From contig JAKOGH010000216.1 of NCBI GenBank assembly GCA_024811115.1, positions 1-64,000 on the forward strand: a DNA stretch of 64,000 bases. The letters run 5' to 3'. The translations under genes and the position numbers were made by a program. The stretch is from Terana coerulea. Lineage: Eukaryota > Basidiomycota > Agaricomycetes > Polyporales > Phanerochaetaceae. Position 1 is the first letter of the stretch, and each line of letters begins with the position of its first letter. Below, one piece after another: positions 34,409-45,832 of this stretch. The notes beneath the pieces are model-generated. The model ran no database searches. It was not told the origin of the DNA and saw only the letters and a program-made list of their open reading frames with translations.

Positions 34409-35301
34409 TCATGATTGCCCATTTCCCCATGCCGCTCGCACCTGACTTCGGAGGTGGATGAAAAGGTCCCCGGGGATGTACGAGGACGTCGCGGTTGCGG
34501 GGCCGAACATTACAGGATAGGGTATACGTATGAGGGCTGCATCGCTCGTACAGATAATCCACACGAAAAGGACTCCGTTCCCCGGTCCGCGTCGTCTGGC
34601 CTCCTCCATTAGGATCGGTCTTGTTGCCCTATGATTGGCGTACTCCGGGAAGTGTCCTATGCTTGCTTCGACTTGCTCGAGCGGCAAACGGCAGACGTCC
34701 GCAACCTCGAGCCGCGCCCACAGTGGCGCGTCCTGCGGAAAGTCTGTGCGTCTGGAAAGGATGAGAGACAGGACGTTGTCCTCCCAATCACGAATGACTG
34801 GGTCGCGTGGGCCGGCGCGAAAGGCCTGCACCGCGACGCCGCGGATGTGCGGGCTGAAGTGCTTGACGAACTGCCGTATTTCTGCGGAGACCTGCGAGGG
34901 CAGCGGCGGCGGTGGCCTTCCTGGGACGAGGGCGGCGAGCCGGATTGCTTCGTTGTCTTTTTGTGCCATAACCGCGTTCTCCTTTTGAATCATTTTGCAC
35001 TGCGATCTGTGCAGCGGCCAGTGCTCCTTCTGACAGGCAGAGTTCTGAATTTCGAGACAACTGGTGTGAGGCACTCGAATGACGGTGACAGCATCGCAAT
35101 AGACAAACGCAGTATAGAATCACGGTGCATGCGGCACATTTCTTCAGTGGGCCATCTCTGCGAGAGTTCTTACCTGCAATCATTCTGTTTAGCTTGGAGG
35201 TCATGAGAAGCAACGTATTGCTTACAGGTAAAATTGGCACAGCATTGTCCAGCAAGCTTTGCAGCCGGGTCATTGACGAATAATGGTTTTGGTGCTTGCA
35301 T
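34409..35301 (-). CDS. MYND zinc finger protein, tandem paralogue A
   Basis: The N-terminal 60 residues form a MYND finger, a protein-interaction zinc module. The Cys pairs are GQCCANFTC (spliced to KNSRRDG), KKCAACTVILYC, and after an intron NSACQKEHWPLHRSQC, which supplies the last Cys, His and Cys. The rest, about 190 residues, has no known domain but is conserved with the gene next door: KHFSPHIRGVAVQAFRAG, DPVIRDWEDNVLSL, PLEQVEASIGHFPEY, GPGNGVLFVWI and IPYPVMFG. The start at 35301 (MQAPKPLFVNDPAAKLAGQ) fits paralogue B in length. Two introns (GTAAGC...TTGCAG and GTTTGT...TTCAG). About 260 residues. The cellular role is unknown; many Agaricomycetes have families of such MYND proteins. 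Confidence 0.85.
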
Positions 35302-35479
35302 GATGTAGGTGATAGTCAAGAGTTACACATAAAATGCTTCACCCGGAATTGAGGCTGACAAGAACAATATATGCGGTACAATCATGCGCCAATCGCGGCC
35401 CATTCCGTTCCTCGCTAGTCCGTCCGACCAAGTAAGAGATACTAAGTATCGCTTCGGCCCCCTCCGAATCATATATATT

Positions 35480-36335
35480 TTATCCTGACTGTTGCCGTAC
35501 GGTGTCCTTGAGATACTGGATAGGGTCTCCCGGCAGGTACTCGTGCCTCGCCGCCGCCGTGTCGAAGATAATAGGGTAGGGGACTTGTTTGATAGTATCG
35601 CCGGTCCAACAGGAGATCCACACAATCATGACACCGTGACCCGGACCCTGCTCACTCGCTGTCTGAAGCAGCTGCAACCTCTGCGCGCGCAAGTCGGGAT
35701 ACTCGGGCGTGTCGCCGAGAATGGCCTCGATATGCTCAAGCGGTGCGCGTTTGCCCTGGTTGACCGCGAAGCGCGCCCATTCGTGGGTGTCGTCTGTGAC
35801 GGTCGGTCGCCGGGAAACCTTGAGGAGCAGCACGTTGTCCTCCCAGCCGCGGATGACAGGGTCGTGTTGGCCCGCGCGGAACATGTTCACCGCCGCCAGA
35901 AGAAGGTGCGGATGGAAGTGGTCGATGAACGCCCTGAGTTCGTCCGCAAGCGAAGGAGTGCTCGTGGCCGCGGAAGGCATGTCCCCCTCACCACTCTTTC
36001 CCCCCGCAACTAGGGCTTCGTGCTCCGTTTGTATAGCTCTGCACTGTGCTCTGTGCGTGGGCCAGTGCTCCCTCTGGCAACGAACATTCTGAAGGTATCG
36101 TCAGTGAGAATGCAGGCTTCTGAGAACGTGGACAGGAAACGCACGCAGTAACGCGTGACTAAGCAACCAGCGCATCTCTTGAGTTCAGACTCGTTGCGAG
36201 AAGTGCGACCTATACATGGCCTTTAGCTGGATGCAGCGACACATAGCATATAACGACAGACTCACAGTTGAGATTAGCGCAATTCTGCCCTGCGAGTCGC
36301 GCTCTACGCTCATTCACTTCGACTGGTTCTGCCAT
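35480..36335 (-). CDS. MYND zinc finger protein, tandem paralogue B
   Basis: This is the sister of the gene at 34409-35301, in the same orientation, with 178 bases between them. The start MAEPVEVNERRARLAGQ leads to the finger: GQNCANLNC, then ELKRCAGCLVTRYC and NVRCQREHWPTHRAQC across two introns (GTGAGT...TATAG and GTGCGT...CTTCAG). The shared C-terminal region reads DHFHPHLLLAAVNMFRAG, DPVIRGWEDNVLLLKVSRR, PLEHIEAILGDTPEY, GPGHGVMIVWI and VPYPIIF, ending YLPGDPIQYLKDTVRQQSG. About 250 residues. The exon layout is the same as in paralogue A, which points to a tandem gene duplication. No enzymatic motif (such as SET) is present. Confidence 0.85.
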
Positions 36336-36746
36336 GATGTCTGGAGCAGCAGAGGGCTCCTGGTGGAGGTTGTGTTCAAGCCTGGATCTGTGCTATTAGC
36401 CCCTGAGTCAGTATTGGCCTATGTCGGTCAGATCCGCTCTTCGAATTCCGCATTGTGCTGCCCGATCATGCGCAATCACTAAGTTCGTCACCTTTTACCC
36501 TGTTTAGTTACTGGCGATACAAGGGGGAGCGGATGCTCCAGAGGACCTAAACAATTCCATTATATCGCTAGAGCAGTAAGATTCCGAAATGAAATAGGAA
36601 GCGGGAGATGGATAGAATAACGAGAGCCAGAATAACGAGTGCGTCATAGTATGATTGGTCGTGTAACGACTAGATGGAAGCGAAATAACGAAAGTAAACT
36701 GAAGCACTGCCTCCACTCCTTACACGAGATAGGGGCTGACTTGCAA
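36336..36746. other. Intergenic region, MYND promoter and downstream end of Ser/Pro-rich gene
   Basis: About 410 bases without coding signal. Both flanking genes are on the - strand, so it holds the paralogue B promoter on the left and the 3' end of the 36747-39241 gene on the right. Confidence 0.6.
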
Positions 36747-39241
36747 TCATCGTCGGTTAGGCTGTGGAAGCATAGTTTGTGGGCGTCCCTTCCCTTGTAG
36801 GCGTTGTTGCGCCACTCCGGCCATATTGGGGTAGCTCATCATGCTCTGCGGCCTATGCGCCGCGTCCGCAGGCACCGACGGGAACGCATCGAAGTCGAAG
36901 ACGTCCCCGGATGCGGCGGACGACACCGACATAAATGAAGTGGGTCGGTCCAGATGCCCCGGCCCCCCCGTCTTCGAAGGTACTGGTGGCGCAGTACCGT
37001 GCGGCGTCAGCAACGAGGGCGACAGAGGCGGCATCTCAGAAACATCCGGAAGTAAACCCTGCTCTATTGCGTGTTTTTGTCACTCACACATCGCAACTAC
37101 AACGCGGAGTACGTACCTTCCATGACCGCATTTGACTTGCTCCTGCCTCTGAAGAGCCAAGTGCCAGCCCGGCTGAGACCCTTCTTCGGGCTCTTCCACG
37201 ACTTGTTAGAGCTCCGCACAGAACTGGCGTCAGAGCTCAGGTGGTCCTGAACGCGAGGAGGGGTCACTGGTCTTGAAATGACCACAGGCGATTCCACGGA
37301 TATTTCAGAGCAGACACTCGAGCGAGGATAAGCACCAGGCATGCTCTGCTTCCGGACGCGCAAAGAAGAGAAAGGCCGACTCTCTCTGTTCTGTGGCGGC
37401 GCGGATGGCTCTGCAGTGGTACGCGCACGAGCATGGCCTGCTGTCAGCTGTGATGAGCTGCCGGCGGCCTGGAATTCAGTAGACGACGCGAAGGTTGGAG
37501 AGGCGTCCGGTGATTGACTGTTCTGGGAGAGCGGCGAATCTTGCTGTTGTTGGTGAGGTAAGTCAGGAAGCGGAGCTTGTATGTTGACTCTCGGCGTTGG
37601 AGTTGCTTTCTTTGTAGGTGACCGTGAGTCAGCGAGCTGCTGTTCTAGTAGCGCAGCGTCAGCCATCAACGCGGCAAGGTCGCCCAAGCCAGGAGACTGT
37701 GGCGCCGTCGGGGCCTGGACTCGTTGAGCAGTAGGAGTACGTGGAGGGGGGAAGCTGGGAGCCTGCTTTGGGAGGGCGGGTACAGGAGGTACGACCTCCG
37801 ATGTCGACGGCTCACGGACTTTACGGTGAACCACCGCATGGAACGAGTTCCGTGTCGACCTGCGCTCGAGGGTGGCCGCTTCTGTAGGAGTCACGGGTGG
37901 GGGCGTAGGGGCGGAAGGGGGCGGCGGGGCAACAGAGGGCGTAGGTGCAGAGACCAAGACAGCACGGGAGACCGTAGGCGACACGATCTGCGGTGGCTCA
38001 GAGATGATAACAGCGTCTTTTGTGTCAAGCGCGAGACTCTCGCCGCCGGTGCTTGTGTATGACAGCACGCTCTGTCGCAAACTCTGAGAAGAGGACGTAA
38101 CAGCAGGTTCCGCAGCGGTCATGGGTTCTTGGATGACGGGACTTGGAGGGGCTGGTAAGCTATCCACCATCTCCTCCTTGTCATCGGCGGGGGATTCAGC
38201 GGGAGTGATGAATGATGCGCTGTCGCTGGGAGTGGGCAAAGACTCTGAGCTGGCAGTCGTTTCTTCCAGGAAGGAGGAACCGTCCGTGTCCGTGACGATA
38301 GTGAGGGTTTCAGCTTCCGATGACGCGGTAGCAGAGTCCTCAGACGGTTCTTGCCTATCTTCGTTCTTGTCTTCATTCGAAAGTGCCTCTTCAGGAACCG
38401 CGGTAGTGGTTTCGGTCTCGGGCAACTGTACAGTACTCTGCGAAGAAATTGACGCGGACTCGAGGCTCGTCTCCAGCGCGGGTTCGGGTTCGGGCGACGG
38501 AGTATGTGGCTGTTCTTCGATGGTTGGAGGTGAGGGCTCCGGTGTAGCCAACACCTCAATAGCGGAAGGGAGAGGTTCTGTAGCCTCTATGTTCTGTGCA
38601 AGACTCGGTGGAAGACTCGGAACTTCATCTGTAGCGACCACAACTCCCGGGATCGTGTCGTCCATCATGCTTCCGCCTACCTCTTCGATGGTCTCCACAA
38701 TGGTCTCCGCAATTGGCTCCTCGAACTCCAATGCAGTGCTGGTGCGTGGCAGAACATCCGACACGACGCGACGCCCAGCCGCCGGTCGGTCCACTGGGTC
38801 GTATCTCGACGGATCGCCTGTCAATTGGGGCATTAGGGGCACCGGTGGCTCTGGGCTGGTTGTCCTTGTTGCGCCAGCACCAGAACTAGACACGGTACGC
38901 TTCCTCACGAGCAGAACGGCCTCCGCGGTGGACTTTGCCAGCTCAGGCACTCGATTTCCGTACAGTTCGCCCCGCTTCCTCGGCCCGGTCTCACCCACGA
39001 CTGGGGTGCTTGACCCAAACCTGCCCTTCGGGACGGGCACTGCGCCCTTCCTCTCGAAATTAGCGATCTTGTCTTTTAGACTGCTGACCGTCGGCTTGGC
39101 GGAATTTGGTTCAGCGGCATGGCTGGAAGAAGACGCATTTCGCTGCTGCAGAGCGGCAATACGATCCTTGAGATTGCCTGGAGGTACCGGTGTCTTGGTG
39201 GTGGCCCTATGAAATGTAGTGTGAGCTGGTTGCCGCGGCAT
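36747..39241 (-). CDS. Long Ser/Pro/Thr-rich, largely disordered protein
   Basis: Apart from two related short helical blocks near the N-terminus (NLKDRIAALQQRNA and SLKDKIANFERKG), the protein is low in complexity: acidic Ser/Thr stretches, PPPPSAPTPPPVTPTE, and Ser-rich tail blocks (SVRSSNKSWKSPKKG, AGTWLFRGRSKS). The last exon after an intron near 37125 gives MPPLSPSLLTPHGTAPP, then DVFDFDAFPSVPAD and stops at 36747. Total is about 810 residues. The start at 39241 (MPRQPAHTTFHRATTKTP) is the first ATG after an intron-free 5' end. The paired LKDRIAALQ-type blocks recall cytoskeletal adaptors such as fungal Aim21, but that is only a hint. A 363-residue open frame on the opposite strand (38121-39212) is a shadow. 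Confidence 0.7.
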
Positions 39242-39724
39242 GACGGCCTCATGGCCTGACAATTTGAAACCTACATGAAAGTGAATGAATGCAATGAACG
39301 TCAATTAGTGGTGTGGCGACGGCGACCGCAAGCGACCAGCGACTACGAAGGTTCGCACGTCGGCCAACGCAAGAGCAGAGGTGGTGGTGAGTGTACAAGC
39401 TGAAAGTGATGGACGGACGCAACCACAGCTTTCCGGCGTTGTCACAAGGAAGCGCCCATTTGGCCGTCCGGCGTCTTTCACGTGAACGAGATGTTGGGCT
39501 GCTGGGCACAAATTCGCCAGAGACTCGAACAGATGGACCAGGATTCGCTTTCCTTGCGAGCCTTATATGACGAGCGGCCAATAGTTGTGAAACATAAGGA
39601 AAAGTGCGCCCAAGCCGACAAAAAAACATGCACACAACGTCAGCAGGGATAAACAGCATGCGAACCACACGGGAGGGACGATGCTTGAAGTTCAAATACA
39701 AGTGAAAAACGCGGATGAGAAGAA
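39242..39724. other. Intergenic region without recognised features
   Basis: About 480 bases upstream of the Ser/Pro-rich gene and downstream of the Trf4 stop. Short open frames only; it presumably contains the promoter and a long 5' leader. Confidence 0.55.
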
Positions 39725-41931
39725 TCAATCATCATGATCATCATGCATGCTCACACCCTTGGACAACCAATACGACCTAGTCCGTTCCGCCTTTTCTGTT
39801 TTCGTAGGTGATATACTGCTGTCGTACTCGCCCTCTTCCCGTTCAGTGCCCGAGTCGGAATCATGGATAGTATGCACTACCACGTCGCCACCTGCATGCT
39901 CATCATCATCCTCGTCGTCGTCATCGGTCATGTAGACAGTGTGCGCGTCCATCTCCGTGCCCATCCTCTTCCGCTTCTTCGGTGGTTGCCGCCTGTCAAT
40001 ACCGTACCTGCTCTCCTCCTCGTCTCCGTCTGCTCTTGGCTGGTCCGCAACATCGTGCTCAAAGTCTGCCGGCTCCTGCGCAGAGTGCACGTCTTCGTTG
40101 GCTGCACGCCTTTCACTCCTCTCATGGTTCTCCGGTGAGTGCGCCTCTGAGGTCGGGACACCAACAGCGGCTCTTGGCTCTACGCCCAGTATCCGATGCA
40201 GCACGCCCTTGTCGTAGAGTTCTTGTACTAGTTTCCGATGATTTATTGTCTGAATGACATATGTTATGCTCGAAGTTTGATTTTCATGAGTGAACACCCT
40301 CACCTCTTGGGTCACGCCCATAACACCAGCAAGAATGCTCATGTCTTCCGGGTTAATCCTGTCACGAAGCTGGACATAGCGACGCTCCCGGCGCGCGTTG
40401 ATATAGCTCGCATGAGTGTAGGCAGCCGCTGTCATGATGACATGCGCGCCGGCAAGCGTTGTGCGAACTTTGAAGATGTTGTATGACCCTCGCGAGATAT
40501 CGTTTGCTACCGAGGCCGTGTCAGATGAATCATGGTAGAATAGCGGGCCAGAAAAACATACATGGGTCTCCCGGGTCCTCGATGGACAGCAGGCCGGGCG
40601 ACTTGTAGTCACTCCATCCACGCTGGGACTTGTTGTAATATGACCCACCATCCCGTACGGATATCCCAACTTCGTTGTAGTTGAAGTAGCACCCGTACAG
40701 CTCAAAGAACTCCATGACGAGTACGCCCAGATTATGCGACGGGTCGATCTCGCCTCTTCGAATCTTCGGGTGCATCTGCAGGAAGCTGATCGCCAGGCAC
40801 ACGATACTGTAGCTTCCCAGACCACCGGTGAACACCTCGTTCATGCTTCTTTGGCTCAAGAAGGACTTGGTGATAAGGACCAGGGCCCGAAGGGCAGGGA
40901 GATCATCCAGGAAGCGCTTGACCATTTGCCCCGCCTTCACACCATTTATCTGGTTAATGCTGATGTCGACGGAAAAACGACCATGTCGAGTAACGAACTT
41001 GACGATAGGCACCTTAGCCTTGGCGATGATGGTCACCTTGTCCGTGATACCTGCCTTCTTGACGCACTGGGCAAGGGACTGTAGGACATGCGTTTTATTG
41101 TTGTAGGCCATGGACTGGGACTCTATGACGAGATCAATGTCGCTAAAGCGTCGTAAGCTGCATTTATTACATTCACATAAGGAGGACTCACCCTAGCGGC
41201 AAATATAATTTCGTTTCATAACTGCCAAACGGCATCACCTTCGCATCTGGGAAGGTCTTCGTGACGGCATTTGAGACAGCCATAACTATCAGCGAGCGTA
41301 TTTCGTCTTCCACGGGTGTAGGTGATATGTATGTGACGAAGGCCTCCACCTCTTTATGTAGCCTACGCATAACCACCATGAGCACTGTGCGACAAGCATG
41401 GAATTTTTAGTATGGATGTACGTACATCTCAGCAACGTTATTACATCGTTCCCAATCTACGTCCGCGGCCCACGGGGCCTTTCTAGAGGCCGCATCCAGC
41501 CTTTGTTTCTTGTTCTCGTACCCATCGTTCAGGTCAACCTCATCGTGCTTTCGTTTGCGTCCAGGACCGTCGTCCCTTGCTTTACCCTTGCCCTTGTCCC
41601 ACTCCCGCACTGGAGCCTCCACCTCAACGACCTCTTCTACTACATCCTCCTTCTCGTCGTCCGTCCAGGAGAACGCAATGAAGTCTTCTTCGCCGAAGGT
41701 AGACGAGCGTGTATCTGCAACTGACGGCGCTGGTGCTGGCGGAGTGCTTGGTCCAGCTTCGCCGGACGCTTGAGTATCCTTGAAGCCGGACATGCTCGAG
41801 TCCGCTGGCTTGTCCTTCCTCTCCATACTCTTGAGTTTCCGCGTTTTCCTGCTGCCTCCAGATGCGCTGTTCACTTCCGAAGACTGGGCACTTTCGGTGC
41901 GGTCTCGCTGAGGCCTCGGAGACTGCACCAT
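39725..41931 (-). CDS. TRF4: Non-canonical poly(A) polymerase of the TRAMP complex (Trf4/Cid14)
   Basis: The enzyme adds short poly(A) tails to aberrant nuclear RNAs and hands them to the exosome. The disordered N-terminus (from MVQSPRPQRDRTESAQ) is followed by PWAADVDWERCNNVAEM, spliced to LHKEVEAFVTYISPTPVEDE. The nucleotidyltransferase core has MPFGSYETKLYLPLG and then SDIDLVIESQSM, giving the GS and the DxD catalytic pair, with the third Asp in GRFSVDISINQ. The poly(A) polymerase-associated domain follows: LPALRALVLITKSFLSQ, GGLGSYSIVCLAISFLQMHP, NLGVLVMEFFELYG and the nucleotide-recognition region LLSIEDPGDPxNDISRGSYN. The acidic tail ends at 39725. About 640 residues, around five introns. 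No frame slip was seen. Confidence 0.95.
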
Positions 41932-42284
41932 TCCAAGTTTGGTCTAGCCCTGGTAGTAAGACGTGTGAAGTCTGGGTAGCCAGTTCTATGTAAGGCTGTG
42001 TGCCCAGGTGCCGTAAAGAGACAAGTTCAGCAAGCAAGGTTGCAGGTCCAAACGTCACGGTTGCGGCGGTAACTTTGCAGGCGCGTGGGGCTGCAATTCT
42101 GCGGGATCGAGCAAACGCAAACGCGCGTCCGACAAAGACCGATCCATCAAAGGAGTTATCAAATTCCCAAAGAGGAAGGTCCAGTGTTTAGATCCTGTCC
42201 GCAACATCCCAGGCACCGCCGAATGGGTCTACCGCTCATCAGCTGCGTAAGGAGCGCAATTTACAGTCTACCTGACAGTTATAT
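41932..42284. other. Intergenic region upstream of Trf4
   Basis: About 350 bases with no supported coding region; probably the Trf4 promoter plus the 3' end of the small gene to the right. Confidence 0.55.
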
Positions 42285-42898
42285 TTATTCCAAACTCAAC
42301 CTAAGCATGCGAACAACTTTCGACTGCATCGGCTTGTCCTCTGCCGTCGGGCTCGGGAGATGGCCCTTCCACTGCTGCTCACCCGCCCCTGAACTTTGCC
42401 CCTCCTGCTGTGCGAGACACCCTCGCAACCGGTGCACTTCCCGAGACTTTGCCTCAACAGCTTCCCCAACGCCCTCCCACACCACGCCCGCAGTGACGGC
42501 GCCCCCGGCCGCTGAAGCACGAGCGGAACCTTCGTCTATCCCCGAACCTCCGCGACCCTGCGGCAGGACCTCCCAAATAATCTCGTCGACTTCTTTAGGT
42601 GCGGCGCCGAAGTCGATGTCCAGATGGTGGAATACTCTCACGGAGAGAAGTCGTTCGGCTTCGCGGAGGAGTTCCTGGTTACCCTCGCTTGCGATCCACT
42701 CATGGTGGGCAGGTACGTCCCTCCATCCTGACACGATGTAAATGATCGTCGGGGAAGTGGCATCCTGGAAGAATAGCAGCGGATATCCGGACCACGCGGC
42801 CTGGCGCCGCGCCACCTTTGGAGGAAAGCTCGAATGGGTGGCGAGCGCGCAGTATTAGGCTTAGATGCCTCGAGGACAGCGAATTCGGTGACGGGCAT
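42285..42898 (-). CDS. Small ABM-like (dimeric alpha/beta barrel) protein
   Basis: The start at 42898 gives MPVTEFAVLEASKP, a common opening of small fungal proteins with the antibiotic-biosynthesis-monooxygenase fold. The core has QAAWSGYPLLFFQDAT, IIYIVSGWRDVPAHHEWIAS and NQELLREAERLLSVRVFHHL, which fits one ABM-type unit (about 100 residues). A low-complexity tail ends at the TAA at 42285-42287. The frame slips near 42837: with one more base in the CCC run (GGG on +) the protein reads RSPPHSSFPPKVARRQ without a break. No intron is needed. About 203 residues. The substrate, if any, cannot be told. The 218-residue open frame on + over the same DNA is a shadow. Confidence 0.55.
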
Positions 42899-43151
42899 GG
42901 TGAGATACCCCGAGTCAGGTGTGGTGGCTAACGAAGTGTGGCGTTGCTGGACAAGGTCATCGCGCTGAGGTGTGTCCATATACCAACGCTGACGCCGAAA
43001 CGGGACGCGGCAGGTTCAATTAGGAATTGCTGTGCTGCGGAGTTACAGTTATGCACATGAGCTGTTTCCAAAAGGAGGAATACCATAACGAGAACATTAT
43101 ATTGACCATACATGAGTGCTAGCGTAGCTGAAACCGGGGTATAGGCTCTGC
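42899..43151. other. Short intergenic region
   Basis: About 250 bases separating two - strand genes. It probably holds the ABM-like gene promoter and the AP-2 mu 3' end. Confidence 0.5.
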
Positions 43152-44962
43152 TCAGAACTGCAAGGCGGTGAGATCTCCGTGAGAAACGAATGCTACGAGA
43201 AACTTACCCTAACTTGGTACGTCCCGCTAGCCTTCGTGAGGTAGCGCACCCACTTAATACTGTGGTAGTTACCTTTCTCAAACACTTTCAAGAAGCGAAC
43301 GATAAGGCCCGATGCGGTGAACATCAAGACTTGGAAGTCCACATCTATTGGCGGCCGCGCCCACACTTGGCGGTTGGTCGTGCTGGTCAGCTGAGCATGC
43401 CCAGAGAAAGTCATCTCGGTTCCTCCCTGAAGACGAGGAATCCTAGAGCATAGCCTCAGCAACAGTCCAATACGACTAAACGCAGCTAGCTCACTTCCAG
43501 ACGACGACATTCTCGGCAGGGACGTATTTAGCTTTGCCGCTAGGAACTTTGCAGTCGACGCTTATGGTGTTGAGCGGGGTGGGTATTCGGATCACGACGT
43601 TCGTGGCGGAGAGCTTGTTGTTGAAATTGGTCTTCACAGTGACCACGTAAGACACCTGCGTCGTGCCGATTTCATTAACAGTCGGGATAACTCTGAGTGG
43701 CAATTTGACGTTTGATGTCGACCGATACCTAGTCATCTCCGTTAGAACTCGGACAATGAGGTCCATAGAAAGAGCGCACCTCATCAATTCAAACTCGCCG
43801 TCAGGAGGTATGAAACTGATGGTCCGGGTCGAATCAAACTCGTCGAGGCGCACGCATTGGTGGAAACGGCAGTCATCTAGCTCAACAGCGTCGCCCATGC
43901 CACCGTGATCATTCTTGTCGATGACGAGCTTGTCGTTAAGCCCGAATTTGCATTCGGGAGTACCAGATAGATAGGCCCGCATCAAGATATGGCCGTCCAC
44001 GTCCGCTCGAAGTACCGTACCTATCATCCGCAAGTTTCATTTAGCGATTCTGCGTTAGATCCAGCGGGTCATACCTTTGGCACTCATGCTCAAGTTTACG
44101 GTCTCAACAACATCCACGAATGCCTCGTTTTTCTTGTACTTGACGTCGGCCCGACGCCAACTAGTTGCCCCTGTCGCTTGGGTCGTGATCTTTGATGACT
44201 CTTCCTAGCTCCCTGTCAGCAACAAATGTTTAAGCGGAGAATGAGTCAGCCCACCACGGCCGCCGCGGTCGACATAATGCTCTCTGTTGTGATGTATGTC
44301 TTGAGTGTATCAATCTCGCTGTTCTGCGGATAGCCGAAGTCGTTGATCTCTGCACAGCTGAGGAACATACGTCGTCACTAGAAGTGTTGCGAGCTTACCG
44401 TCAATCAGCTCATAAATGAGCACAAAGTTGTTCTTCACTGCCTCCTCGTCAACCTTTCCAAAGTAAGACTTGGCGATGGCGATGAAGCGGTAACAATACT
44501 CGAAGACAAGCGCAGCATTTGCGTTGCATCTGGGCGCAGTCAAGCTCAGTTGAGTCAAGAACGGAGTAGTAGTGAGAACGACGCACTTTGTCACCGCGAC
44601 AATGTATAGATTGTTCACCCTTACATGGAAGAAGCTAGTAGAGCCAAGTGTCACGATGGGCGACCGGACATCGCTGTTAGACACCACTTGTATCCGGAAG
44701 ACATCCGCAATGGACCGTCTATGACAGTTAATAAACCTCAATAACGCAGTAATCCTGCACCGGGATAGCACGTACTTCAGGTCGGTACGGTACAGCCTTG
44801 AAATGAGAACCTGCCGAGTACTCAACGTCAGCTCACGGTAACATAGAGCACTCTCATGCGGTAGTAGTTACCTCGCCCTTCTGATTGAATATAAAGAATG
44901 CCTATTCAAATTCGTCAAGACTCCTCCAAGCAGCTAAAGGCATATGGTCATACCGAGATCAT
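43152..44962 (-). CDS. APM4: AP-2 clathrin adaptor mu subunit
   Basis: The mu subunit recognises cargo tails (YxxPhi signals) in endocytosis. The N-terminal longin-like part reads MIS|AFFIFNQKGE|VLISRLYRTDLK, then RSIADVFRIQVVSNSDV and KSYFGKVDEEAVKNNFVLI. The first exon is only nine coding bases (ATGATCTCG, 44962-44954), followed by GTATGA...GAATAG. The C-terminal mu homology domain has HILMRAYLSGTPECKFGLND, DDCRFHQCVRLDEFDS, TISFIPPDGEFELMR and IRIPTPLNTISVDCKVPSGK, and ends WVRYLTKASGTYQVR. The last exon adds only TTC TGA (43157-43152), giving the usual aromatic end. YLSGTPECKFGLND and DDCxFHQCVRL indicate AP-2 over AP-1. About 430 residues and eight or more introns; no frame slip. Confidence 0.94.
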
Positions 44963-45832
44963 GAATGCCGCGGGTCGAGGGAGTCGAGACAGAGCCTGTG
45001 CAAGCGCCCATTGTCACTCCCGAAGATCCCATCACTTCGCCACGAGAGCGTGCCGAGGCTGTTGCCGAAACCTTCCTGAACCATCACCACCCTTTCCGTA
45101 AAGCACTCACCATCCTCGACGAAAGCGCAAATCCTACACTTCTTTATTCCTTCAATCTTTGGGCCAAAGTCAGGCCGTCAAGCACCTACATTGACAATTC
45201 ATCTACATCAATCAATGGCGCTCATCACCAGGCTGGAATGCGCACAATGTTCTTGAACGAAACGAGTCAAACGACTTGTGAGGATGTCACGCATTCTTCT
45301 GGAGTACTCGTACACATGCACGTTTTGATTTATCTTGTATAGGAGACTACTGACTGCGAAACGGTAGTCACATAGATCCTACTTTTGAGGCATGACAATT
45401 CTAAGCTACTGCTATGGTACATACTGCACGCACGAGAACGCCGCAGCGTCTGCCAGATGACTTCAGCTGGGCTTCCAGCCCAAGTCATGCACCCTCTCAA
45501 TGCTGCATACGGGTTGCACCAGCGCACGGCGTGAGAAGGTCAACATGCCGGTGACCGTGCACGCTCATGCTGTTCCTGATCTTCTGACCAGAAATGAGTC
45601 TGAAAATGCCAGGATATTCGACCTCATGATCGCATGCGATTCTACGGCTGAACGCTATTCAGGAAGAACACGACGTGGGGCAGGGGTGAAGGCTCGCTGG
45701 GTGCGATAATCCCCTTCTCTCGCGGCGTTTTAACGGCCATTCGTCGGACGACGTAGCAGGCTAGTCAGACGATGCTAGCGTATAAGAGCACGATGCCAAG
45801 CAGCGATCACTGCCGTTGAGGTTGACACAGCC
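44963..45832. other. Intergenic region between AP-2 mu and the acetylesterase
   Basis: About 870 bases between divergent genes. An open frame on + at 44965-45342 begins two bases from the AP-2 mu start and has fair composition, but shows no motif and would leave no promoter. The right end carries a TATA-like element at 45781. Confidence 0.5.
45781..45788 (+). promoter_or_regulatory. TATA-like element of the acetylesterase gene
   Basis: TATAAGAG lies 52 bases before the ATG at 45833 and is the only TATA-like site near it. A TATA-type promoter fits a regulated secreted enzyme. Confidence 0.4.

Noticed and set aside
38121..39212. 363-residue open frame on + over the Ser/Pro-rich gene
   Set aside because: It is the complement of a long low-complexity coding exon, with Ser/Gly/Val-rich composition mirroring the other strand and no motif. 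The - strand frame is longer and continues through an intron.
42085..42741. 218-residue open frame on +
   Set aside because: It lies opposite the ABM-like gene, whose frame contains the convincing hydrophobic core blocks.
44965..45342. 125-residue open frame on + starting two bases from the AP-2 mu start
   Set aside because: The composition is fair, but it would leave no room for either promoter and has no motif. It is more likely part of the AP-2 mu 5' region.
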